A stretch of DNA of 64,000 bases, from the NCBI GenBank assembly GCA_946894095.1, contig OX335658.1, positions 17,537,001-17,601,000 on the forward strand, read 5' to 3'. Both the position numbers and the translations under genes were made by a program. A model generated the notes under the pieces. The model ran no database searches. It saw only the letters and a list, made by a program, of their open reading frames with translations, and was not told the origin of the DNA. This DNA is from Incurvaria masculella (lineage: Eukaryota; Arthropoda; Insecta; Lepidoptera; Incurvariidae). Below are positions 54,717-64,000 of the stretch, one piece after another (the stretch's first letter is position 1; every line of letters begins with the position of its first letter).

Positions 54717-54892
54717 TATAGCAGTTTTCAAAGTGATTTTCTTAACGAAAATATTCTCCTGAGCATAGTTTTTTTCATTAATCAAGGTTTTACGTCGAAA
54801 AACTCGCTTTGAAAACGGCTATAAAAGCGGTTTCCTAGACTCAGGATTCCTGATTCCTGATTATTGAATGCTATAGGAATAGACCTGCAGTT
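54717..54892 (-). repeat. Foldback MITE family 5, copy 1 (reverse)
   Basis: Contains TATAGCAGTTTTCAAAG and the inverse CTTTGAAAACGGCTATA, and TCAGGATTCCTGATTCCTGA. Inverse of the element at 55099. Confidence 0.75.
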
Positions 54893-55098
54893 CCAGCCAT
54901 AACCACCCTCACCATTATTTCAGGAATGAAAGACACTTTGAAAAGGGATTTAAAAGGTATAAATTGTTTATCTACATCATAGTTTTAATAAGCGGAACTG
55001 TAGAGCGATATGGGTGGATTTCATCTCAAATCTAACTGGACTAACCACCGTGAATCCTCGTTGAAAAAATCCAATAGAAGTACTCGGAGCTGGCCAGT

Positions 55099-55300
55099 AG
55101 GTCTATTCCTGGCATTCCGTAATCAGGAATCAGGAATCCTGAGTCTAGAAAACCGCTTTTGTAGCGGTTTTCAAAGCGATTTACTTGACGAAAATATTTA
55201 TAGTTTTTTGAATGAATCAAGGTTTTCCGTCGAAATACTCGCTTTGAAAAACGCTATAAAAGCGGTTTTCTGGACCCGGGATTCTTGATAACTGAATGCC
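55099..55300 (+). repeat. Foldback MITE family 5, copy 2
   Basis: Begins GGTCTATTCCTGGCATTC, contains CCGCTTTTGTAGCGGTTTTC and CGCTATAAAAGCGGTTTTCT, and ends near ACTGAATGCC. Opposite in orientation to the copy 200 bp upstream. Confidence 0.75.
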
Positions 55301-55616
55301 AGGATCTTGCGGTTCTGTACCTGCACGAGGGGCACGGTCCTGAAGGCAGCGAACAGGTATAAATGTATAGGTGTTAAAATCGTAATCCCGTGGTCGTTTT
55401 ATTTTACGCGCGCTCGAATGGTGAGTGTCTTCAGAAATGTATAGCGGGTGCGGAGAAGACTGAGGGCCCATTCATACTTATATATTGATTTCCTTGAGCG
55501 AGAGAAGGCAGCTTTCTGTGTTGTTATTTGTATTTACTTATTCATTCGGAACACGATTGGGATGTTTCACAATCTTGGGCGCTTCTAATGTACCTGATTA
55601 GGTGCATAGATACAGT

Positions 55617-55943
55617 TTTTAGGGTTCCGTACCCAAAGGGTGAAAACGGAACCCAATTACTAAGCCTCCGTTGTCTGTCCGTCCGTCCGTCCGTCCGTCC
55701 GTCCGTCCGTCCGTCCATCCGTTCGTCTGTCCGTCTGTCACAGGGCTGTATCTCAGTAACCGTTACAGGTAGACAGCTGAAATTTTCACAGAGTGTGTAT
55801 TTATTTTGCCGTTATAACAAAAAATAGGTAAGATTGAAACATAATTAGAATTAAAGGGGGCTCCCATACAAAAAACGTGTTTATTTTTCGATGGTACGGA
55901 ACCCTTCGTGTGCGAGACCGACTCGCACTTGGCAGGTTTTTTT
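55617..55943 (+). repeat. GGGTTCCGTA-family copy with (CCGT)n
   Basis: Complete copy from AGGGTTCCGTACCCAAAGGG to CGACTCGCACTTGGCAGG. A CCGT microsatellite of about 15 units sits at 55676-55735. Confidence 0.9.
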
Positions 55944-57613
55944 CTTAGAACTGCCCAGGGCTGGCTACTTTGAACCGCATGAGATAAATAAAAAGGAGAG
56001 GCTCCGTTTATCAAAATGTTTATTAATCGGTGATCCGCTACAAAACATATCTCTGGGATAGAAATACAAATAGAAGCACTTTACAGCCCTCATATGCACT
56101 TTACATCACTCTGTAAGCATATTTAAAACATAAAAGTAGATAGAAATAGAAGCGATAGATATAATCATACAGCTTTTTACAATATTATTACGATTAAGAT
56201 AGACCAATGTGTGTATATGTAAAGCTGTAGGGAAACTGTAATGTGGCTCAGCGTTTGTGCCCGCGTTCGCTTCAGCAAGTTTGCCGCTAATTCTCAACCA
56301 CCACCGTATCTCAAGGTATTGAAATTAACCTAAAATAGAAACAGGAGAAACAATTACTCAGTATAAAATATGTATAACGCCCCGTGATAAATATACAAAT
56401 AAGTGAGTATGTAAGTTTATTGTATGTGATATATGATATATATGATTTGTAAGGTTATGGGGGATGTGGAAGTGTAAGAGGGGTGTTTCTGGAAAATGGA
56501 GTGATCCAAGGTTAACTGCAGTTAAAGTATTCGGGTTTGTTTGACTCTGTATAAAATAATTTATATGAACAAATTTATTAAAATAAAATTTATATTTATA
56601 CTGATAAATTTACTATCTTAACCTATGTTCAATAAGTTTCTTTTCCTACCTAAAATCTAAAAACGGTTGTGTCTTTCTTTCTTTTATTTAAAAAGGGGGG
56701 GGGGGACATAAAAGAAAACTGAAGTCGTTTTCACCTGCGTCAGTCATTCAGTCATTTAATCCCAGCGACTATCAGAATGTAACGTTTCTTGCTGGAACTT
56801 TTTCAACTGAAATTGAAATACTAGCAGACAAAACCTCAAACGGGAAGATCACGCTTTCCACAACCCGTCGCAGCGTGCCACCGCCACTAACGAAACAATT
56901 CCACCGGAAGCAATCAAACATGAAAGGGCAAACAATAAAACGGCGAATCTGCCCATCGAACTCAAACGAGATGTGCCCCGCTCCTCACATATCGGAGCGT
57001 TTTTGTTATTCCGAGATTTGTCGCCGGCGCGGCGAGGGGGGCCGTGATTTCCCCAAGCGCCGGGGGGTGGAGGGAAACGGCAGGGAGAGCGGGGGGGCAG
57101 GGAAGAACTACGGGGACACGTGGACTCATAAAATATTAAATTTAGTTTACGGTCGTATGTAAAAGTCGGTTATGGCGATATCATTTTAGGGTGCGCGCCG
57201 AGAGCTCCGTAAATTTGTAAGTATTCTTACCCGGGGGAGCGGATAGAATGTGTCTCGTGACATAAAGAACCGGATCTTGCCTTATCCTCGTCCGTGACTT
57301 TACTAGTGTTGGTATCCGACGGTGTTGCCTGCCGTTATTATTTTGGACACTTGTTGAGCTCATGTAGTTATTGTATTGTTAAATTCGTAAAAATATACAT
57401 CTGGACTTATTTGGTTGGAGTTACATAAATATAGGAACCAAATATGATGATGAATAGGAAATAATTCTCGTGATGAATGCCTCCTACTAACACTAGATTA
57501 TACCTACATACATTTATTTAACACTTCATCTGCGTTGCGGACATTGACTGTAAAGATTGAACATTCAAACATATAGAGGCAATACCCGCGAATGGTATGT
57601 TTTGCTGGTTCGG

Positions 57614-58167
57614 CTCCTAGAGGTCGCGACAAAAATGGTAACGATAACGTAAACGGCTGAAACTGGGTTCACGGGATACAGACCAACCGTCTGATGCTAA
57701 ATGTGTCAGTCTGCCTGTTCCAAGTGGTTGCGTTACGTAGATAAGGCGCCTGAAAAAGTAATTATTGTGACAAAAAAAAAATATGATAAGGTAAATGGAT
57801 GAAAATGACGAAATATGAAAGTATCAGTACATACTTGCTTAGCAATGCAAAAACTGAACAAATCTTTGGTTTCATTTCGTAGTTATAAGCGATTTAGGTT
57901 ACAGATATAACTCTAGGTATATTTAAGTATTTCATTAAAAAAACCGACTGGTTATAGTTGCATAATTAATGAGTATCAATGTTTCCAGACAATCAGTATA
58001 TTCATGAGCAGGTATATACCAGCATCAATTTTATATAGCCAATCTACATAACGCAACCACTTGGCACGGGCAGACCGACATATTTAGCATCAGAGGGTTG
58101 GTCTCTAACATGTGAACCAAGATTCAGCCATTTACCTTATCGTGACCAAAAATGTCTTCACCTCCCG
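57614..58167. repeat. Foldback repeat family 4, copy 2, nested in another repeat
   Basis: AGGTCGCGACAAAAATGGTA to CACCTCCC, matching 40892-41419. The left flank (GGTATGTTTTGCTGGTTCGG) and right flank (TCCAGCCTTG) are contiguous, in reverse, at about 42848-42893, so this copy inserted into a relative of that repeat. Confidence 0.75.
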
Positions 58168-58419
58168 GAATATCCAGCCTTGCAATATATTCGTAAAGTA
58201 GTTCTGCTAACTGGGCTCTTTCTTTAATGAATGTGTCCTCTCTTCACGGTCGATTATACAGACATAAATATCATATTCCTTGGAACATTTATTCAGTTTT
58301 AATAAATAATCCACTAGTTTAAATAATGTAAATTATGAAAACATATGCCAAATAAAATAATTAACATCATTATATACAATTAAAAGCTATGAACAGTTCA
58401 ATAAAAAAACCTGTTTTAG

Positions 58420-59295
58420 TTGACACATACACCGACAGCCATGGAGGCCTTCACCGCGATGCCGACAGCGTGTTGCCGCTGTGGAGGGTTGACTGGCGAC
58501 AGATGAAGTCGTCACCCTGCAACGGGTTCAACGACGTGCCACCTGCAGTCAGCAAGCGTATCACGCTCAGTGTCGAATATTTGTTGCAGTTGACATACCT
58601 ATACACCGACAGCATGTGGACGCTGGGAAAGTTGGACCGGCGACAGATGTGAGCATTCCTGTGTATCACGTCCAATGACATCCTGTCTGGGGTCAGCAAC
58701 CGTATCGCGCTCAGTGTCGTCTGTTTGTTGCAGTCGACACACACCGACTGTATGTTTACGCTGTGTAAGGTGGACCGGCGGCAGATGGGAGGGAGCGATC
58801 CTGTGCATCACATCCAATAACTTGTCGCCTCCAACCAGCAAACGTATCACGCTTAGTGTCAACTGTTTGTTGCAGTCGACACATACACCGACAGCATGTT
58901 GACGCTGTGGAAGGTGGACCGGCGACAGATGGGAGCGTTCCTGTGCATAGCGTCCAACGACGTGCCGCCTGCGGTCCGCAAGCGCATCACGCTCAGTGTC
59001 AACTGTTTGTTGCAGTCGACACATACACCGACAGCATGTTGACGCTGTGGAAGGTGGACCGGCGACAGATGGGAGCGTTCCTGTGCATAGCGTCCAACGA
59101 CGTGCCGCCTGCGGTCCGCAAGCGCATCACGCTCAGTGTCAACTGTTTGTTGCAGTCGACACATACACCGACAGCATGTTAACGCTGTGGAAGGTGGACC
59201 GGCGACAGATGGGAGCGTTCCTGTGCATAGCGTCCAACGACGTGCCGCCTGCAGTCCGCAAGCGCATCACACTCAGTGTCAACTGTTTGTTGCAG
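58420..59295 (+). pseudogene. Six tandem copies of the DIP Ig2 second-half exon (C0-C5)
   Basis: Starts at 58420, 58590, 58734, 58876, 59016 and 59156; the true exon follows at 59296. The last units are exactly 140 bp. Each contains the whole exon sequence (TDSMLTLWKVDRRQMGAFLC.. in C3-C5) followed by GTTTGTTGCAG, which joins it to the next copy with only 11 bp, too short for an intron. Copies C0-C2 are diverged with stops and indels; C3 and C4 are identical and C5 nearly so, so similarity rises towards the 3' end. As 140 is not a multiple of three, splicing to an earlier acceptor leads into a stop (…SVNCLLQSTHTPTAC). Confidence 0.85.
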
Positions 59296-59424
59296 TCGAC
59301 ACATACACCGACAGCATGTTAACGCTGTGGAAGGTGGACCGGCGACAGATGGGAGCGTTCCTGTGCATAGCGTCCAACGACGTGCCGCCTGCAGTCAGCA
59401 AGCGCATCACGCTTAGTGTCAACT
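59296..59424 (+). CDS. DIP/lachesin-like protein, exon with second half of Ig2
   Basis: 129-nt exon, phase 1 in and out, reading VDTYTDSMLTLWKVDRRQMG then AFLCIASNDVPPAVSKRITL and SVN. It carries the second Ig2 cysteine and the family signature RRQMGAYLCIASNDVPPAVSKR known from insect DIPs. Acceptor TTTGTTGCAG, donor GTAAGT at 59425. It follows exon 39412-39585 in phase. Further exons (Ig3 and the membrane anchor) were not found before the end of the window. Confidence 0.9.
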
Positions 59425-60079
59425 GTAAGTACTCAATAATATGTCATCGTTTAAAAAGTTGATAAACTGTAGCCATGAATAAACCAAAACTTTCATTTAC
59501 TTTGTCAATGTGTTAAGATTGTGGCAATAACACAGAGTAAGCGTACACATAAAGTTATGTAAATTTGCCAAAACACAAAATGTATGGTGAGGACAACAAA
59601 GTCGTTTTATAAAACGACTTTTTTTGCTCCAAATATGCCTAGGAATACCCGATTTACTTTTGGACCATATCTCCCGGTATATGGGTTGGTCGCATGGCCT
59701 CTTTAGCCAAATACTCGGGACACGTTTGCCGCGCGTGTCTCTATTCTATTCCTTTTTATCGTTCTTGGGTCTGTTATTTCGCCAGTCTCTCTTTTTAAAA
59801 CATAGAAACCACTCAACCAATGTGAATGCGGTTTGTATACCATTTGTGGGCTGCTTAATATCAAGGATGTTACGTCTCATATTTTTTCAGAAATTATTAA
59901 AGTTAAAATAATATTTTTGTCTTTGTTTTGCTGCTATGTGATCAGGCCACTGTAACATAAATAATAGTATTGAAACTAAACGTGCAAATGTATCGCATTT
60001 TTTTCTTGTTGCCACTGGATTAGTGTATCGCTTCAAACTCCTTGCATTCTAGTCATCTCTTAGCCTAAAATATGATTAA

Positions 60080-60623
60080 GGTGGCCCAACCCGGCGGGCC
60101 TAACTCATTCGCGGGCACGGTACAAAACCGTGCTGTTGCGCTCTGGGACCTTCTCTGTTTCAAAGAATAAGACAGGCTCCGTGATGAGGAAGATGCAACA
60201 TGTCCACAAAAAAGACATTGTGCATAGTGTATGATTTGGTAAGATTTACGAAAATTTTCATTTCAAAACGACTTATAGATAAAAGTAAACCACGACTGCT
60301 GTAGAAAAAATCGAACAAAAACCAAATAGATTATAAATCTTGATTAAATAAGCTATGTCTGATGACTAATCTTTCTAAGATGTTCTTACTTTATCATTGC
60401 GTAATTCACCTCCAAAGTTATTGTATAAAATGCGCGAAAAATGCGAACTTTCGGACCTTATAACTTAGAAACCAAACACAATTTTACAATGCCAATGGTC
60501 ATCAGACATCTAGTTCGATCAAATAAAGCTATTTTGAGATCCAAAATTTTGGATCTCTGACAAGAAATATGGGCGTGATCTTCTTTCCCCTTTTGTATGG
60601 GGAGATGAGCGGGGTGGGCCACC
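60080..60623 (-). repeat. MITE family 1, complete copy flanked by TTAA, reverse
   Basis: 544 bp between TTAA at 60076-60079 and 60624-60627. GGTGGCCCAACCCGGCGGGC at one end and GGGGTGGGCCACC at the other. Reverse of 32248-32789. Confidence 0.85.
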
Positions 60624-62307
60624 TTAAGAGAGGCGACGGCTGGACCCGACGGGATTCTCTTGAATAGCTGCTGTTTGTGGGGAAAAAAGCACGGTCCCAC
60701 TCTAATCGGTTTGATGTCGAAATCTACTAGGATTCAATACTTGTAAATTGGAAGGGATAATAATATAAAAGTTTAAAACAAGACTCCTCACAAAACACCT
60801 ATTACAAAATTTAAACACAATATCATTGTATTAAATCCACTCTGGTCACCCCTGGGACCTATGTAGGTAAAGAAAAGTGTCGAAGAATGATTTCGTTTTT
60901 CTCATTTTCCCCGCGTTGTTGTATTTGACGAACGAAATTTCCAAGCGTGACAAGCGAGAGTTTCAATTGTACCCGAGCTTCTTATCTCTCATCAAACGCC
61001 GTCGCGAACGAGTGAGCTTTCCGATTCAGTAGAAACGCAAGCGCTTAACACGGATCGATGAATATTTCACTGAAGAAATGTCTCTTTACTATGCAGCGGA
61101 ATAAAAACATTTCATTTTCACTTCGTGGAAAACGGCCCTGTGTCTCCGGGCTAAAAATAAAGCGGGCTACAAGCGTCGGATCGTGACGGCAAGTGAGGGC
61201 GGATGCCGGCGCCTTCGGTTCCGTTCCGGGTCGCGACGAACGCGAGTGTCGCCTGTACGAGGGTACGTGTAGACTGTGTCACGGGCAACGATTTGGGTCG
61301 GTTCAAAGGTTACGAAACCTGCTGTGTTATTGATACAAAATCTTGCTTGAGCATTGATTTACCTCGTGTTTCGCTCTTTTATATTTGTAACGGTTTTTAT
61401 TTTGGAAGAAACATACATTTGTCAGCATTTATTTCTAACAATATTTATTGAAAGATAATATAGTAGAAGGTAAAAAGTAAACAATGATATTATTATTGTA
61501 TTTTGAGTTGAAAGCGTGAAGTATGAGCAACGAATTTCGATTAAAGTAGACTAATCTACGTTATCAAGGAGTAATTCCATGAGTATATCCTATGAGTACG
61601 GGTACTGCAGTCGTTGTTTACCGTTTTCTTTGCCAAAGACATTGCCATACATTTACCCTGTCCCACTTTCCCAATCCCCATACAATTTCTTCAAGTATAA
61701 CTGAATGAAGACAATATTACTATCCACATCGGCAGGAAGGAATTACATGGCTGGTGACGGATAGCAGAGTGACTCGTGCGAAACCTAGACTCCTGCGATC
61801 ATCAACCCACCTGAGCTAGTATGGACATAACTGAATTTCTTCCATTAAGTAATGCTATATTATCATAGCCCTCAGTTCCCGGCGTCCTACTTTCCTTGGC
61901 ACACGTTTCCCAGATCACCAGCACGATAACGGTGGGACAATGACACGAAGAATCCCCCGGGCTATCGATTGCTACCTAAACAACCTGACCCTGGCAACAT
62001 AAGGTGATCACGGACAAACATTAAAGCAGCCCTCGAAATAGAATTAAATCATGTAAAGTGGCACATCGTGGATTATCAGAGGTCCGAACAGAGGGGGAGC
62101 ATATGAAAACCCTACAATCCGATAAGTCGCACTACTTCCGAGAAGTATAGAGTAAGAAGAAATGCATATGGTCAGCATAGATAAGATGTCATTATAGCAG
62201 TCGAAAGTTTGTTTATGAGTATCTAAAAAAAAAAAAAAACAAACCCGGCGGAGTTTCTAGTCGGTTGTTCTTCGCCAAAGATAATCGAACCGGCAGAAAA
62301 AGGAAAA

Positions 62308-62780
62308 AAACACCGGACAAGTGTGGGTCGGACTTGCACACGAAGGGTTCCGTACCATCGTACAAGATCTAACACAAAACAATCACATATTTTGTATGGG
62401 ACACGCCTTTAATTTTTTTTTTATTTCCCCTGTTTGTTGCTATAGCGGCAAAATAAATACACAGTCTGTGAAAATTTCAGCTACCTACCGATTACGGTTC
62501 ATGAGATACAGCCCTGTGACGGACGGACGGACGGACAGCGGAGGCTTAGTTTATTGTTTATTGTTTATTTATGATCCATAGACAGTACACTCCACTCGGA
62601 TTTGTCATATTTTATCATTAGCCAGTTCGGCAATCCCAGCGAAGAAGAACTGGCAAGAACTCCGCTGGTTTTTTTTAACGTCCACTTAGTCTAAGTTTAC
62701 AAAAGTATAAAGTACAAACAATTAATATCATATGCAGTAATAGGGTTCCGTTTGGTACCCTTAGGGTACGGAACCCTAAA
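62308..62780 (-). repeat. GGGTTCCGTA-family copy split by a later insertion
   Basis: The left part (62308-62550) runs to GCGGAGGCTTAG and the last part resumes TAATAGGGTTCCG at about 62738. The uninterrupted copies read GAGGCTTAGTAATAGGGTTC, so about 190 bp (62551-62737) were inserted there. The insert is not recognised. Confidence 0.75.
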
Positions 62781-63149
62781 AAACTACGAATTCAAAGGGC
62801 AATGCCGAAATCAAAATCGCCTTAAAGAGTACATTGACCAAGACCGTGACCAATAGTCAAACATGTGATTGATAATTAAAATTAAAAAAATTTTTTTTTT
62901 CAATGACTAATTTATGAAAGTCCCAGCGGACAAGGATTATTAATTTTAAAAAGTCACAACATGTTGTTCACAGTGTTGTCAGATGTTGCGTATTTTCGCT
63001 GAAATAGGTAACGACATTTTATTTCTGTCTTGCGATTTCAGCTAAATGATTAATGTTACAGTCATGAATCTGCAATATAAATCGAAACTAAATACATTCA
63101 GTATATAGTAAAATGAATTATGTTGCTAATAAAATATTTTATATTCATA

Positions 63150-63955
63150 TTATCACTACATAGTATAAAACAAAGTCGCTTTCTCTGTCCCTATATCCCT
63201 ATGTACGCTTAAATCTTTAAAACTACGCAACGGATTTTGATGCGGTTTTTTTTAATAGATAGAGTGATTCAAGAGGAAGGTTTATAAGTATAATAACATT
63301 CATTAAATATTGGAGAAATACTGTTATTTTTGAGGTTTCCAATGTGATGTGGTAAAAAAATATATTTTTTCCACTTACATTGCAAACGCAGGCTGAACCC
63401 TACGAGATTTATCAAAATAATGTACTAAGTATTGTATACATTGAAAAGGTCTACAGTAAACTCCGCGATGGTATATATCTATCTCTTATGGATATCCCAC
63501 AATAACATTTTTTCTCATTTACTTTTTACGACAAATAATGGCTAATTTTCGAAGCGATTTTAACCAATACAGCATTAATCCTTATCCAATTAAATACCTT
63601 AAATACATTGTTGATTTAATATAGATCTATACGGCCCTGTACAGCATATGATTTAAATTTATATTTTCGAAGATATTATAGATTTAAAAATTGCGGGATG
63701 TAGTGTTTGCGGCGGTACCGGCCGGCCGGGACGGCGGGAGCGTGCCTCGGAGGCCGCGGTTCTCCCTATAGCACTTTGAATTTATTATTTCTCTAATATC
63801 TAATAATCATTTAATAATAATATCTAAGTTTTTTCAAATATCTCAATGTAGGAACTCTACGTAAAAATGGTTTATTTGTGTATCATTGTGTCAAAATAAT
63901 ATTTTTTTAAATGACATTATGCCCGTGCAAAGCCGGGACGGGCTGCTAGTATTAT
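63150..63955 (+). repeat. Lepidopteran-type interspersed repeat, unclassified
   Basis: CAACGGATTTTGATGCGGTT, ATAGATAGAGTGATTCAAGA and the terminal GTGCAAAGCCGGGACGGGCT are words I know from a widespread noncoding repeat of moth and butterfly genomes; its class is unsure. It fills most of the right edge of the window. The GC-rich patch at 63700-63760 lies within it. Confidence 0.5.
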
Positions 63956-64000
63956 ATAAATATTTATATTATTTCCGGTTTGTTTTGGTCTATTTTGTAT

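Larger units (their letters stand above)
55301..58419. other. Intron, outside listed repeats
   Basis: No gene seen. A run of 12 G lies at 56694-56705. 56860-57180 is GC-richer and looks unique (GGGGCCGTGATTTCCCC), a possible regulatory patch. 58190-58262 is a fragment of the repeat at 42770-42960. Confidence 0.5.
59425..64000. other. Downstream intron, outside listed repeats
   Basis: No exon seen. A perfect short palindrome AAAGTCGTTTTATAAAACGACTTT lies at about 59599-59622. 61020-61290 is a GC-richer unique stretch. An A-run of about 14 is at 62227-62240. Confidence 0.5.

Noticed and set aside
58451..59164. Minus-strand ORFs over the Ig2 exon array
   Set aside because: Shadows of the tandem exon copies; the plus-strand frame carries the Ig signature.
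58420..59424. Dscam-like mutually exclusive functional exons
   Set aside because: Gaps between copies are 11 bp, upstream copies have no donor and several contain stops, so a working mutually exclusive cluster is unlikely.

Overview
The window reads as AT-rich nuclear DNA of an insect, most likely a moth or butterfly. The evidence is spliceosomal exons separated by very long introns, many short interspersed elements, an RTE-type LINE, TTAA-flanked MITEs, and several repeat families that I recognise from lepidopteran genomes (for example one beginning GGGTTCCGTA and ending in GCACTTGGCCGG). Species and chromosome cannot be told from the sequence.

Host gene. Three in-phase exons on the + strand (5834-6041, 39412-39585, 59296-59424) encode part of Ig1 and all of Ig2 of a cell-surface immunoglobulin protein of the DIP/lachesin type (Dpr-interacting proteins of insect neurons). 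Everything from 6042 to 59295 would therefore be two introns, of about 33.4 kb and 19.7 kb, in one gene whose first and last exons lie outside the window. Each of the three exons is preceded by a tandem array of decaying copies of itself (units near 160, 166 and 140 bp). Each unit carries an acceptor-like end, and only the last unit has a proper donor. This repeated pattern is one of the two main oddities.

Polinton. The first intron holds a Polinton/Maverick (adintovirus-like) element at 15442-30708: 15,267 bp, with 71-bp terminal inverted repeats and a 6-bp target duplication TAAGTG. It sits inside a SINE whose two halves flank it. The minus strand carries, in transcription order: packaging ATPase, a DUF8207-like protein, a small coiled-coil protein, DDE integrase with chromodomain (broken), PLA2-domain minor capsid protein, adenain-type protease, penton-like protein, a 45-residue microprotein, the major capsid protein, and a 164-residue Maelstrom/exonuclease-like protein. 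The plus strand carries a spliced 185-residue gene of unknown function and a protein-primed DNA polymerase B. Near the right end are two long hairpins, a tRNA-Leu-like sequence and a spliced Gly-rich gene on the minus strand. On the minus strand, neighbouring genes are mostly either separated by a short gap with a TATA plus initiator pair, or joined by an exact ATGA stop/start overlap. This points to several short transcripts with coupled translation of capsid genes.

Rest of the introns. These hold a mariner-type pseudogene (about 9.0-9.7 kb), an RTE LINE with one frameshift (43474-47084), two RTE 3' ends, SINEs with 5S-rRNA and tRNA heads sharing one body, several MITE families, a 27-bp minisatellite, an 80-bp tandem repeat, a lone THAP zinc-finger exon (51859-52017), and GC-rich or homeodomain-site-rich islands that could be regulatory. 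No CRISPR array, bacterial gene, intact rRNA gene or canonical tRNA gene was seen.
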